A stretch of DNA of 64,000 bases from an uncultured Spartobacteria bacterium (lineage in GTDB: Bacteria; Verrucomicrobiota; Verrucomicrobiia; Chthoniobacterales; Chthoniobacteraceae): the NCBI GenBank assembly GCA_903901425.1, contig CAIURC010000071.1, positions 1 to 64,000 of the forward strand, in the 5' to 3' direction. Positions 21,201 through 29,767 of the stretch are shown piece after piece (the stretch's first letter is position 1; every line of letters starts with the position of its first letter). The translations under genes were made by a program, and so were the position numbers. A model generated the notes under the pieces. The model saw nothing but the letters and a program-made list of their open reading frames with translations. It had not been told where the DNA came from and made no database searches.

Positions 21201-21624
21201 GGATTGCGGGGAGGGAAGGCTTCCGGAATGCCCAGTGGCCTTCGTACTCGGCTCCCTGCGCGATCCATTTCCTCAGGATGTCGGCTTCCTCGGGCGTTAC
21301 GGCGTGGCCCTCCTTGGGCGGGGGCATGACCTCGTCCCGGTCCTTGGAAAGAACGCGGGCGATCAGGTCGCTCTGCTCGGGTTTGCCCGGAACGATCGCG
21401 CGGGAACCGTCTCTCTCCCGGAGCGCTTCGTCCCGGATGTCCAGACGGAGTTCTGCTTTGCGGGAATGCTCATCCTGCCCATGGCAGTGGTAGCACTTGG
21501 AGGAAATGATCGGCGCCACCTGCCGGGAGAAATGGATTTTGACGTCGGTTGGGGCGCCGGGTTGTGCGAAACCGGCGGTGGCAGTGCCGAGCAGCAGTGC
21601 GAAGGAGAAACGCTGGGGAGACAT
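18208..21624 (-). CDS. cytochrome / DUF1549 / discoidin / DUF1553 protein (PSD1 type), copy 1
   Basis: This 1138-residue exported protein has a signal peptide (1-20) and an N-terminal planctomycete-type cytochrome domain with haem motif CYHCH (Cys44, Cys47, His48). The MPPPKEGH loop supplies a likely distal Met. DUF1549 follows (about 150-370) with RRLSLDLVGLPPTPAEL, and a second haem motif CAQCH sits in its end. Around 495-640 lies a discoidin-like (F5/8 C) module: ARYVRIEHR, then ALKGKATQSTTH, AIDGNTEG and WWEVDLGKEFPVDKIVFWNR. Such modules usually bind glycans. DUF1553 fills about 780-1100 (RVAANRFWAQIFGTGLV, AFVTLNDPVYFEAA). It is 7 bases from its DUF1501 partner and is probably surface-exposed or periplasmic. 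Confidence 0.87.
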   Translation of the reverse strand: MSPQRFSFALLLGTATAGFAQPGAPTDVKIHFSRQVAPIISSKCYHCHGQDEHSRKAELRLDIRDEALRERDGSRAIVPGKPEQSDLIARVLSKDRDEVMPPPKEGHAVTPEEADILRKWIAQGAEYEGHWAFRKPSLPAIPVLEKEEKARNPVDHFIAAGLRESGLRQSPETDRYSLLRRLSLDLVGLPPTPAELAAFESDTSPQAYENAVDRLLDSPHFGEKWARHWLDIARYADSSGYGSDMLRLNIWPYREWVINAFNANVPFDQFSTDQIAGDLLPGATPEQRLATAFHRNTMTQNEGGTSDEEYRVAAVKDRVATTMQAWMGLTAGCAQCHSHKFDPISQREYYQLFAIFNQTEDADRADESPLLPFPTRHEEERRKSLQAQIRATEAESRSDSPEFEAEFGPWLKTVSKPTPWTPLPLLSGASTNGSFVADPDGTLHQTGNPSAAESYVLKFRNPGTPITAVRVEVLPGDSPSGEFALTAIQFAQPVLENKPASARYVRIEHRPKELLQIAELEVFSGGQNVALKGKATQSTTHSTAKASKAIDGNTEGAFAKGSVSHTADNDPTPWWEVDLGKEFPVDKIVFWNRTEAAQRIVGATLVLLDNRKQPVFEQSIEAPPTPSAEWQPVAGKIHLVTRATASQSLPGSAPGDATDRNSKSAWRIPSSQSAAAVFQFHTPVQDPEIQVTLRMHDSKNAAPQRFKVSATGRTGEIWELPAATLATIQSPDRSPEQNRELRDFYRPHSKAFANISKKLADLKADLAKVKPVEVPVMREKPGMRKSHLLVKGNYLTPGEEVPAGLPASFHPAPPEPSGAADRLALARWIFSHENPLTARVAANRFWAQIFGTGLVETEEDFGTQGTWPSHPELLDWLAIQFQSGRDQGGLAWDMKRFIRLLVTSHTYRQQARPTAESGQKDPRNRLLSHFTRRRLDAEGIRDQALAISGLLSPKIGGPSVYPPQPQGLWTIAFRGSENYPTSTGEDRWRRSLYTIWRRISPNPTMLTFDAPTREGCTLRRVPTNTPLQAFVTLNDPVYFEAAQALGRRLLSVGKPVDETLRDGLRLVLQRPPSQTQLRALRDLYDSELATYSADPEAARRLASSKELPLPDTMDPARAAAWTVVGNVLLNLDGVLMKP

Positions 21625-21673
21625 CAGCAGGCCAACCCGCGTCGGCGTTCAATGTTAGGGATTTTCCCTCCGT

Positions 21674-21689
21674 CCCCCCGTACGGGGGG
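21674..21689 (-). terminator. perfect hairpin just after the DUF1080 stop codon
   Basis: The 16-base palindrome CCCCCCGTACGGGGGG begins 1 base after the DUF1080 stop, read on the minus strand. There is no T-tract, so it is either a weak or factor-assisted terminator or an mRNA-stabilising stem between DUF1080 and the downstream PSD1 gene. Confidence 0.4.
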
Positions 21690-21690
21690 G

Positions 21691-22359
21691 TTAACCCTTC
21701 CGGATCCGGATGTTGCGCCACCGGATTTCATCGCCGGGCGCTTTTTTGCCGATCCCATGGACCTGCAGTCCGATGATGCCCTTGAGGGTCATTGAATCGG
21801 TGACATCCGCGGCTTTAACCCCGTTGATGAAGGTCTGGATGTGGGCGCCCTTGCATTCGATCCGGGCCAGGTTCCAGTCGCCCTGTTTGAATGCCTTTCG
21901 TGCCGGCTCGTTTTCCTTCAGGTCAAAAAGCCAGCCCCGCCGGGCTTCGTCATAGATCCCCCCGGTGTAGGAGCGGGGAGAGGGATCAATCTCGTACTGG
22001 TACCCGTGCACACGGTCCGCGGGGATTTTCCGGGTTTTTCCGTCTACCGACAGTTCTGTGTCCTTGTCAAAAAACTCGCTCCGGAACTGGACACCGGAGT
22101 TCATGTCCGGGGCGACCTTGAACTCGAACTCGAGGACAAAGTCGCCATAGGACTCCTTGGTGCAGAGAAACGAGTTGCCGGTGTTGGCCACGGTCTTTCC
22201 GACGATTGCACCCTCTTCCACCCGGTACTCGGCTTTGCCACTGTGCTGTTCCCATCCAGAGAGATCTTTTCCATTGAAGAGCGGGACAAAGCCGTCTTCA
22301 GCGGCAAAGCATTGAAATGCAAAAAACACAGGGAGGACTTTAAGAAACGGGATTTTCAT
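21691..22359 (-). CDS. DUF1080 (3-keto-disaccharide hydrolase type) exported protein
   Basis: The 222-residue protein has a signal peptide (MKIPFLKVLPVFFAFQCFA) and one concanavalin-like jelly roll. Family landmarks are FVPLFNGKDLSGWE, the LCTKESYGDFVLEFEFKV strand, NSGVQFRSEF, GYQYEIDPS, GGIYDE and the final IGLQVHGIGKKAPGDEIRWRNIRIR. Some DUF1080 proteins hydrolyse 3-keto-glycosides; whether this one does is inference. It sits between the two-component system and a discoidin-bearing PSD1 protein, which favours a glycan-related role. Confidence 0.85.
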   Translation of the reverse strand: MKIPFLKVLPVFFAFQCFAAEDGFVPLFNGKDLSGWEQHSGKAEYRVEEGAIVGKTVANTGNSFLCTKESYGDFVLEFEFKVAPDMNSGVQFRSEFFDKDTELSVDGKTRKIPADRVHGYQYEIDPSPRSYTGGIYDEARRGWLFDLKENEPARKAFKQGDWNLARIECKGAHIQTFINGVKAADVTDSMTLKGIIGLQVHGIGKKAPGDEIRWRNIRIRKG

Positions 22360-22462
22360 AGGGGATGAGCGGCGGCGGAGAATGGCCTCCGCTCAGGGGG
22401 AACCGGTTGGGAGTCGGGTTTCTTAGCTGTTTTCCGGCTGCACCTGCGGGTTCCGCGAAGAT

Positions 22463-23800
22463 TCAGGGTGCGCCTTCCGGGGGCGGTTCCTCTGGCGGTC
22501 GTGCGGGGACAGTCACCGCCACCCGGAGTCCAGTGGGCGTGACGGGTTCCAACAGGAGCCGGCCGCCGCATTCCCGGGCCCGGGCGCGCATCCCGACCAA
22601 TCCGACGCTGGCCCGCCTGGCTGCGGGATCGCTGGGCAGGCCCCGGCCGTTGTCTTCAAGGACCAGTTGGAGGTCCTCTCCCACCCGGTGGAGCGTGATA
22701 TTGACGGAAGAAGCCTTGGAATGGCGGGCAACATTGGTGAGGGCTTCCTGGGCAATCCGGAAAAGATGAGTCTCGGTGTCCATGTGCAAGCGGTCCGGGA
22801 CGGTGGATGCGAAGTTCACCTCGATCCGGGTGCGTTGGCCGAATCCGTCGCAGAGCCAGCGCAGACCCGCTTCGAGGCCAAAGTCGTCCAGGATGACGGG
22901 CCGCAGGAGTTGGGACAGGGAGCGGACATTTTCGATGGCGGAATCGACCAGGCGGACGCAGTCCGCCTGGTGCTGTGCGCGGTCTCTGGATTGGGAAGGG
23001 ATGGTCAGATTGGCTTTGACGGCGGCCAGGGACTGCCCAAGTTCGTCGTGGAGTTCATGTGAAAACCTGCGGGCCACAGTTTCCTGAGTCTGGAGCATGT
23101 GCCATGAAACCCGGTCGAGTTCATCGGACTGGGATTCAATCTGGCGGATGCTCTGACGGGCATAGGCGAGGGTGCCCGCGGCGCAGGCGCCGGCAATCAG
23201 AAAACTTGAGCCCAGAAGGAGCCCGAGTTCTGAAGAAAGTGTCCGGGATTCGGACTCGATCAGGGCCTCGGCGGCACGCAGGTGTTCGGTGGTGTCGTCC
23301 AGGAGTTGCCGGGAGAGCTGGACCACCCGGTCGTGCAGGACAAAAAGACCGTCGATTTCTTCGCGCGCGGCCTTCTGGCTTCCGCGGAGCACCCGGCGCA
23401 CCTCCTGGGTGAAGCTGGCCGCACAGCGTTGCAGTTCGGCCCAGGTCAGCGCTTCATGGGTGTGCGCGGTTTCAGTAGCCAAGCGTTCCAAGGCGGAATC
23501 GGCATGGGCGAGGTCGGCCAGAAGCTCTGCGCGGTCGAGTTGGGAGGGAGACCTGGCCACGCGGTGTAGCGCTTCGGTGAGGGCCTTCTCCTCAAGTTGC
23601 ACCTCGTTGAGAAGGCGAGCCATCAGAAGTTGTTCGCGCACCAAGCCTTCTGCGCTTTTGCGCACGATTGCCGCCTGTTGCAGGGCCACGCCGCTGGCGG
23701 CACCCATGAGCACCAGCACGATGCCAAACCCCGCAGCAAGGGCCCGCAAGACTGTCCTCGGCGAAATGGTGGCGGAAAAAAAGCGGCGGAGTGGCATCAA
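22463..23800 (-). CDS. NarL-type sensor histidine kinase (HisKA_3)
   Basis: The 445-residue kinase has two membrane segments (about 18-40 and 192-214) around a helical extracytoplasmic sensor region of about 150 residues. Then comes the phosphoacceptor helix ARRFSHELHDELGQSL (His251 by the ELHDE pattern) and a HATPase domain: FRIAQEALTNVARHSKAS (N-box), VLEDNGRGLP (G1) and VGLVGMRARA (G2). The C-terminus is Pro-rich. Its ATG overlaps the stop of the upstream response regulator by four bases, so the two are coupled and cognate. The signal is unknown, but the pair lies between two DUF1501/PSD1 sets, plausible targets. Confidence 0.93.
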   Translation of the reverse strand: MMPLRRFFSATISPRTVLRALAAGFGIVLVLMGAASGVALQQAAIVRKSAEGLVREQLLMARLLNEVQLEEKALTEALHRVARSPSQLDRAELLADLAHADSALERLATETAHTHEALTWAELQRCAASFTQEVRRVLRGSQKAAREEIDGLFVLHDRVVQLSRQLLDDTTEHLRAAEALIESESRTLSSELGLLLGSSFLIAGACAAGTLAYARQSIRQIESQSDELDRVSWHMLQTQETVARRFSHELHDELGQSLAAVKANLTIPSQSRDRAQHQADCVRLVDSAIENVRSLSQLLRPVILDDFGLEAGLRWLCDGFGQRTRIEVNFASTVPDRLHMDTETHLFRIAQEALTNVARHSKASSVNITLHRVGEDLQLVLEDNGRGLPSDPAARRASVGLVGMRARARECGGRLLLEPVTPTGLRVAVTVPARPPEEPPPEGAP

Positions 23801-24432
23801 TCAATCAGCCCGTTGCGAACGGCAAACCGGACCAGTTCGCCGATGCTGTGAAGGTTAAGCTTCTCCATGATCCGGCCCCGGTGCGCTTCAACGGTGTACA
23901 CGCTCAGGTTGAGCGCGGTGGCGATTTCTTTGTTGGTTTTGCTTTCGGCAATCAACTGAAGGACTTCCCGTTCCCGGGTGGACAGCAGGTCGATCGGGTT
24001 GGTGACGTGTTTGCGGTAATCCTCAAGGACAGCATCCGAGACTTCCGGGCTGAGGAACCCCTTGCCCAGAGCCACTGATCGCACGGCTTTGAGGAAATCG
24101 CGGGGGTCGCAGTCCTTGAGCAGATAGCCCTTGGCGCCTGCCCTCAGGATTTCTCGGACGTAAACCGAGTCTTTGTGCATGGAAAGGGCGAGTACCCGGG
24201 TTTTGGGGGAAGCCTTGAGGAGCCTGCGTGTGGCCTCAATCCCATTGAGTTCGGGCATGGTGACGTCCATGACACAGACGTCGGGCTGGAGCCGGGCCGC
24301 TTCGTCTACGGCTTCGCGGCCGTTGCCCGCCTCGCCGACGACCTGGAGGTCGGCATGGCCGTCGAGCAGCATGCGAAACCCCTTGCGGACCACAACATGG
24401 TCGTCGGCGAGAAGCACGGAGGTGGTGGACAT
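23797..24432 (-). CDS. NarL/FixJ-family response regulator
   Basis: The 211-residue protein has a receiver (Asp10-Asp11, phosphoacceptor Asp56 in [13 protein letters not shown], Lys in GYLLKDC) and a C-terminal LuxR-type helix-turn-helix ([20 protein letters not shown], then [19 protein letters not shown]). It would be phosphorylated by the kinase encoded immediately downstream (ATGA overlap). The ATG at 24432 gives the standard receiver start; an upstream ATG at 24459 exists. It lies 60 bases after a DUF1501 gene on the same strand, so it may be cotranscribed with pair 2. Confidence 0.94.
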   Translation of the reverse strand: MSTTSVLLADDHVVVRKGFRMLLDGHADLQVVGEAGNGREAVDEAARLQPDVCVMDVTMPELNGIEATRRLLKASPKTRVLALSMHKDSVYVREILRAGAKGYLLKDCDPRDFLKAVRSVALGKGFLSPEVSDAVLEDYRKHVTNPIDLLSTREREVLQLIAESKTNKEIATALNLSVYTVEAHRGRIMEKLNLHSIGELVRFAVRNGLID

Positions 24433-24492
24433 GGCGGAATCCTGCCAGATCCGGCCCAAAGCGCCAGACGGAGATGAAGCGTGGGGATGAGA

Positions 24493-25971
24493 CTAGCTAA
24501 CCAGCGCCTTGACCACGGAAGCCGGTTCGACTCCTGTGAGCTTGAAATCCAGACCTTGGAGCTTCACCGAGAATCGTTCGTGGTCGATTCCGAGCAGGTG
24601 CAGGACCGTGGCGTGGAAATCGCGGACGTGCACGGGATCCTTGACGATGTTGTAGGAGAAATCATCGGTCTCACCGTAGATGGTGCCCGCCTTGACGCCG
24701 CCGCCGGCCATCCACATGGTGAAACACCGTGGGTGATGATCGCGCCCGTAGTTTTCGCGGGTGAGTCCGCCTTGGGAGTAGATGGTGCGCCCGAACTCGC
24801 CGCCCCAGATGATGAGGGTTTCGTCCAGGAGTCCGCGTTGTTTGAGGTCGTTGATGAGGCCGTAAGTAGCCTGATCGACGTCTTTGCACTGGGAGGGCAT
24901 GCGGCCACCCAGGTTGCTGTGATGGTCCCAGTTGTTGTGGTATATTTGGACAAAACGCACGCCGCGTTCGACCAACCGCCGGGCGAGGAGGGCGGTATAG
25001 GCAAACGAACCGGGTTTGCGGGCTTCCTCGCCGTAGAGTTGGTAAGTGGATTCCGGTTCGGCCCCCACGTTGGTGAGGTCGGGAACGGCGGACTGCATCC
25101 GGAAAGCCATTTCGTACTGCTGGATCCGGGTGTGGGTATCCGGGTTGCGGAGGGCATCGTACTTGGCTTTGTTGAGGGCTTGGATGCCATCCAACTGGGT
25201 GCGGCGCATCCGGTCATCGATGCCGGGCGGGTTATTGATGAACAGAATCGGGTCGCCCTGGCTGCGGAAACTGACCCCGGCATGTTCGCCGGGCAGGTAG
25301 CCGCTGGACCAGAGTCGGGCAGAGATGGCTTGGATCTGTTCCTGATTGCTGGGGGTGGCGACCAACACCACGAAGGTGGGAAGGTTGTCGTTCAGGGATC
25401 CCAGTCCGTAGCTGATCCAGGAACCGAGGCAGGGCCGGCCGCTGTTTTGGTTGCCGGTCTGCATCTCAGTGATGGCCGGTTCGTGGTTGATCGCCTCGGT
25501 GTGCATGGAGCGGATGAACGCCATGTGGTCCACGCATTTCGCAGTCTGGGGCAGCATCTCGGTCACCCACATCCCGCTCTGGCCGTGCTGCGCAAACTTG
25601 TACTTGGACGGCGCCACCGGAAACCGTGCCTGGCCGGCGGTCATCCCCGTGAGGCGTTGTCCGTTGCGGATGCTTTCCGGGAGATCTTTGTCGTACATCT
25701 CCTGCATGGCAGGCTTGTAGTCGTAGAGATCCATCTGGGAGGGGCCTCCGACCATGTGCAGATAGATCACATTCTTGGCCTTGGCCGGGAAATGGGGGAG
25801 TCCCGCCAGGGGATGCCCCGCAGAGGCCATGGCCGGGCGGGGACCGTTCAGAAGCGAGCCCAGTGCCGCCGCACCGAGCACGTTCCTGCCGTGACCGAAA
25901 AATTGTCTGCGGGTGATGGCCTGACGGACCGTTTCTGGCAGATGCCGGAAGAGATGGGAGTTGCAGTTCAT
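24493..25971 (-). CDS. DUF1501 protein, copy 2
   Basis: The 492-residue paralogue of the DUF1501 protein at 16749-18200 has a shorter exported N-terminus with AITRRQFFGHGRNV, a twin-arginine motif that starts near residue 18. Shared segments are YLHMVGGPSQMDLYDYKPAM, RRLVERGVRFVQIYHNNWDHH, the IIWGGEFGRT site, GRDHHPRCFTMWMAGGG and VHVRDFHATVLHLLG. The pattern of Asp, His and Glu matches a metal-dependent sulfatase/phosphatase-type core, but no catalytic role is proven. It follows the LamG-bearing PSD1 gene after 4 bases. Confidence 0.88.
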   Translation of the reverse strand: MNCNSHLFRHLPETVRQAITRRQFFGHGRNVLGAAALGSLLNGPRPAMASAGHPLAGLPHFPAKAKNVIYLHMVGGPSQMDLYDYKPAMQEMYDKDLPESIRNGQRLTGMTAGQARFPVAPSKYKFAQHGQSGMWVTEMLPQTAKCVDHMAFIRSMHTEAINHEPAITEMQTGNQNSGRPCLGSWISYGLGSLNDNLPTFVVLVATPSNQEQIQAISARLWSSGYLPGEHAGVSFRSQGDPILFINNPPGIDDRMRRTQLDGIQALNKAKYDALRNPDTHTRIQQYEMAFRMQSAVPDLTNVGAEPESTYQLYGEEARKPGSFAYTALLARRLVERGVRFVQIYHNNWDHHSNLGGRMPSQCKDVDQATYGLINDLKQRGLLDETLIIWGGEFGRTIYSQGGLTRENYGRDHHPRCFTMWMAGGGVKAGTIYGETDDFSYNIVKDPVHVRDFHATVLHLLGIDHERFSVKLQGLDFKLTGVEPASVVKALVS

Positions 25972-25975
25972 GGGT

Positions 25976-28900
25976 TTACTTGCAGAGGGCTTCGTCGAGG
26001 TTCAGGAGTTGGTTGGCCACCAGCGTCAATGCCGCAAAATCCTCAATCCGGATTCGGTCGTCCGGTTTGGACTCGCCCACCCCAAGGAATCCCGCCGCGG
26101 ATTCCGGAGCTTGTGCAAACTGGTTCTGGAGGCTCTGGAACGTCCGGAGCACTATCTCGGCCTCGCTCGGATCAAGGTCGCGCTGCAGGGCTTGACGCGC
26201 CATCCATCCCAGAGCCGCCCCCGGATTTTCCGAGTGCTCAAAAAGCGCCCGCTGGGCCAGATGCCGGGCGGCTTCGACGAACTGGGGATCGTTGAGGGTC
26301 ACCAAGGCCTGGAGCGGTGTGTTGGTCCGCTCGCGGCGCACCGTGCAGTTCTCGCGGCTGGGTGCATTCAGAATGTCGAGGGAGGCAGGAGGCGCGGACC
26401 GTTTCCAGAACGTGTACAGGCTGCGGCGGTACAGGGCATCCCCGGCGTCCCGCTGGTATTTTTTGGTGTTGCTTTCCGGCATGGCCACCGCCTCCCAGAC
26501 GCCCTCAGGTTGGTAGGGTTTGACGCTCGGGCCGCCCAGTTTGCCGGAGAGCAGGCCGCTGGTCGCCAACGCATAGTCCCGGATCATCTCCGCATCCATC
26601 CGGAACCTTGGCCCGTGCGAGAGGAGCCGGTTCTGCGGATCCTTTTCCAGTTGCTCCGGGGTGGCCGCCGCGCTCTGGCGGTACACGGCAGAGGTCACCA
26701 TGAGACGAAACAGCTTTTTAACGTCCCATCCGGAGTCCCGGAATTCGAGGGACAACCAGTCCAGGAGTTCGGGGTGGGAGGGCGGTTCGCCTTGGGTGCC
26801 GAGGTCCTCGGAGGTCCGGACAATGCCGGTGCCGAATACCTCCTGCCAGAACCGGTTCACCGTCACCCGCGGTGTGAGCGGGTTTTCGGGCGAAACCAGC
26901 CATTGCGCAAGTCCGAGGCGGTTTTTTGGAGCGCCTGCCGGGAACGGGTGAAGCGCGGCGAAGGTGTTGGCTTCGACCTGTTCGCCGGGTTTGTCGTAGG
27001 CGCCCCGCATGAGGATGTTGGCCATCGCCGGTCCGTTTTTCTCCTCCTGGATGTGTGACACCGTGGAGCGCTGGCGGATGGCTGTCAGTTCTTCCTCCGC
27101 GTCCTCGATCTGTGCGGTGATCCGGGTGATCTCGGGATCCACGGTGTCGAGGTAAAACTCGAGGATCGTCGCCTTGTGTGCCGCGGAACGCTTCTCTGTG
27201 GGCGTCTCGGCGGCCAGTTTGAGTCGGCGCGCATCCTGAATCCAGCGGGCTTCACCCGAGGAGATCTCGCGTTCGTAAACCCGTAGGTCTTGGAGCAGCG
27301 CGCCTGCGGCAGGGGCCTGTCCTTCTCGGTGACCGAGTCGCAGCGGGGCAGGGGTCCGGATGGATTTTGGGAGGGAATCCGAAACCACCTTGAGCTCCTG
27401 GGGCCTGCTACCAAGAAAAACGTGGAGCCCAGAGGGTTTGGCAGATCCGTCGTAAGTGATGGTCACATGCTGCCATGCGTCCTGACGGACGGAACGCGGT
27501 TTGGATTCCGTTTGGAACGAGCCGCCAGTCCCGGTAAGGCGCACAGAAAGTTTCAGGTTTTCGACCGTCACCTCCCAGCCTGATTTGTCCGCGCCTGGCG
27601 CCAGTTTGGAGAGCAGCACTGTCCGGGAGAGGGATTTGGGAAGGTAGAACCAGGTGCTGATGGAGAAGGGTTGATTCAGGTCGAAATCGCCCAATTCGGG
27701 AAGTGCGAGGGTCGACTGAGCGGTAAAAACGGGGGCTGAACCCAACTGCCCGCCGGGCTTCCATTCGGGCGGCGCAGTGAAATCGGCTTGAAACGCCTGG
27801 GCCCGCCTCGCGCCATGAACAGTGGCTCCCGCGCCCTCATTCAAGGGGAGATGCAGAAGCAGGCCTTTCGACGTCGGCTCGAGTTGTCCGCTGGTCGCTG
27901 TCGCCAGCCACGGTTCGAACTCTTTGCCGGCTGCAGCACGGCGTGTCTGGAGGGCGGACCGGAATCCGGGCAACTCTCCGTTGAGCGAATTGAAACGGGG
28001 TTCGTCCTCCGGACCGGGCAGATAGAGGACGGGCTTTGTATCCCGGATGTTGCCGTCTTTTGGAGCTTGGGTGGTGTTCCGGAAAAAGGCCGCCATGGAA
28101 TAAAAATCCTTGGTGCTGACCGGGTCAAACTTGTGGTCGTGGCAGGCCGCGCAGTTGGCGGTCAACCCGAGCCAGACCCAGGCCGTGGTGGTGACCCGGT
28201 CGTTGGCATAGTTGGCGGCGACTTCCTCGTCGATGGTGCCGCCCTCGTTGGTGGTGGCGTTGCACCGGTGAAACCCGGTGGCCAAAAGTTGGTCGCGGGT
28301 GGGGGACGGGAGCAGGTCGCCGGCGATCTGTTCCACGGTGAACTGGTTGAACGGAAGGTTCCGGTTGAATGCGCCAATCACCCAGTCCCGGTACGGCCAC
28401 ATTTCGCGGTAATTGTCAAAATGCAGGCCGTGCGTGTCGGCGTACCGAGCGGCATCCAGCCAGTAGCGGGCCCGGTGTTCTCCCCAGCGCGGACTTTCCA
28501 GAAGCCGGTCCACGAGTTTTTCGTAGGCGTCCGGAGAAGCGTCCTTTTCGAAGGCATCCACGTCTGCAGGGGAAGGCGGTAGGCCGGTCATATCCAGGGC
28601 CAACCGGCGCGCCAGAGTTCTCCGGTCCGCCTCAGGCGCATGGGAAAGCCCGGTTTCGGCCAGTTTGGCTCCCACAAAGCGGTCGATCGGATTCTTGGAC
28701 CCCGCAAACGCCGGGCCCTCGGGCGGCACTGTGCGGCCGGGCGCCTCAAACGCCCAGTGTTTCTGGTATTCTGCTCCCTGCTCGATCCAGCGTCGGAGAA
28801 TGTCTTTCTCCTCTTTGGAAAGCGTTTTTTTGAACTTCGGGGGCGGCATGACCTCCTCCTTGTCCTCGCTCAGGATCCGGGTCCATGCGTCGCTTTTTTC

Positions 28901-29128
28901 CAAATCACCCGGGACAATCGCACGGACACCTTCCTTTTCCGCCATGGCGTCTTCCAGCGTATCCAAACGGCGATCGCCCTTGCGGTTTTTCGAGTCCATC
29001 CCGTGACACCCAAAGCATTTGTCGGAAAGAATCGGGCGCACATCCCGGTTGTACTGGATTTTCTGGGGTGCCGCGGCGCGGAGGCCCGGGGCGAGGCTTG
29101 CGAATAAAAGGGGCAAAACAATGCGCAT
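25976..29128 (-). CDS. cytochrome / DUF1549 / LamG / DUF1553 protein (PSD1 type), copy 2
   Basis: This 1050-residue exported protein starts with a signal peptide (MRIVLPLLFASLAPGLRAAA) and a cytochrome domain with CFGCH (Cys38, Cys41, His42) and a MPPPKFKKT loop. DUF1549 follows (RRLALDMTGLPPSPADV) and ends in a second haem motif CAACH. At about 425-640 there is a LamG/concanavalin-like module: LLLHLPLNEGAG, SISTWFYLP, WQHVTITYDG and LRLGHREGQ. DUF1553 makes the C-terminus (RVTVNRFWQEVFGTGIV, ALVTLNDPQFVEAA). ATG 29128 is preferred over an upstream start at 29248 because it opens the signal peptide. The partner DUF1501 gene begins 4 bases after its stop. Confidence 0.87.
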   Translation of the reverse strand: MRIVLPLLFASLAPGLRAAAPQKIQYNRDVRPILSDKCFGCHGMDSKNRKGDRRLDTLEDAMAEKEGVRAIVPGDLEKSDAWTRILSEDKEEVMPPPKFKKTLSKEEKDILRRWIEQGAEYQKHWAFEAPGRTVPPEGPAFAGSKNPIDRFVGAKLAETGLSHAPEADRRTLARRLALDMTGLPPSPADVDAFEKDASPDAYEKLVDRLLESPRWGEHRARYWLDAARYADTHGLHFDNYREMWPYRDWVIGAFNRNLPFNQFTVEQIAGDLLPSPTRDQLLATGFHRCNATTNEGGTIDEEVAANYANDRVTTTAWVWLGLTANCAACHDHKFDPVSTKDFYSMAAFFRNTTQAPKDGNIRDTKPVLYLPGPEDEPRFNSLNGELPGFRSALQTRRAAAGKEFEPWLATATSGQLEPTSKGLLLHLPLNEGAGATVHGARRAQAFQADFTAPPEWKPGGQLGSAPVFTAQSTLALPELGDFDLNQPFSISTWFYLPKSLSRTVLLSKLAPGADKSGWEVTVENLKLSVRLTGTGGSFQTESKPRSVRQDAWQHVTITYDGSAKPSGLHVFLGSRPQELKVVSDSLPKSIRTPAPLRLGHREGQAPAAGALLQDLRVYEREISSGEARWIQDARRLKLAAETPTEKRSAAHKATILEFYLDTVDPEITRITAQIEDAEEELTAIRQRSTVSHIQEEKNGPAMANILMRGAYDKPGEQVEANTFAALHPFPAGAPKNRLGLAQWLVSPENPLTPRVTVNRFWQEVFGTGIVRTSEDLGTQGEPPSHPELLDWLSLEFRDSGWDVKKLFRLMVTSAVYRQSAAATPEQLEKDPQNRLLSHGPRFRMDAEMIRDYALATSGLLSGKLGGPSVKPYQPEGVWEAVAMPESNTKKYQRDAGDALYRRSLYTFWKRSAPPASLDILNAPSRENCTVRRERTNTPLQALVTLNDPQFVEAARHLAQRALFEHSENPGAALGWMARQALQRDLDPSEAEIVLRTFQSLQNQFAQAPESAAGFLGVGESKPDDRIRIEDFAALTLVANQLLNLDEALCK

Positions 29129-29150
29129 AGGAGTCGGGAACAGTTTTTTG

Positions 29151-29762
29151 TTATTTGGAACGGACCGGGTAGAGGCGGCGCAACCCGCCGGCCAACGCCA
29201 GCAGCACGCATCCGGCTCCGGCAAATGCCGGGAGGGCGCGCACCGCACGGGACGGTCCTAAGAGCGCGATCGGCGGGGCTTGGTCGCCTCCGAGCAGCAT
29301 GGCCCAACGTGTCGGTTTTTCTGGCTCTGGAGCGGTCCAAAGAATCACGCTGTGCGGGGAGTGTTTGGGCGCGGAAAAGAGCGCGCGTTCGGATTCGAGT
29401 CTGCCCTGCCAGCGGCCAGTCAGGAGCCAGTGTGTCTCTTCCGGTTCGGATCCAGTTTTGGGGAGTGGACAGTCAGGGTCCGGTTTGGAGCGTTTCTCAA
29501 ATGCAAACGGGGACACGGTTTCGAGCGGAATCCAGTTTCCCTTGGACTCGATCTGGAGGCAGTTGCGGATGGCTTCCCGGGCTTCTTCCTCGGTGGAGAA
29601 GAGCGGGTTGTTTCCATAATCTGCGGTGACCTCGAGCAGAAGACCGCCCCCGGCAAGGGGGGCGGCCTTTGCGAGGATGAACTCACCGGTGTGAGCGAAG
29701 GCCGGGCCAGCCGCCACGAGTGCAGCGCAAACGAGCGTTGGGAGGCGGGGCCAAGCAGGCAT
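29151..29762 (-). CDS. unknown exported protein with C-terminal membrane anchor
   Basis: I do not recognise this 203-residue protein. It has a signal peptide (VCAALVAAGPAFA, cut before HTGEF) and one C-terminal hydrophobic segment (AFAGAGCVLLALAGG) followed by basic residues (LRRLYPVRSK). This is a stop-transfer or sorting-tail architecture, although no PEP or LPXTG box is present. The middle has two cysteines and acidic/basic patches without known motifs. It begins 5 bases after the NHL-protein stop and ends 22 bases before the PSD1 start, so it is part of the same transcript and probably holds partner proteins at the membrane. Confidence 0.7.
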   Translation of the reverse strand: MPAWPRLPTLVCAALVAAGPAFAHTGEFILAKAAPLAGGGLLLEVTADYGNNPLFSTEEEAREAIRNCLQIESKGNWIPLETVSPFAFEKRSKPDPDCPLPKTGSEPEETHWLLTGRWQGRLESERALFSAPKHSPHSVILWTAPEPEKPTRWAMLLGGDQAPPIALLGPSRAVRALPAFAGAGCVLLALAGGLRRLYPVRSK

Positions 29763-29767
29763 TCGAT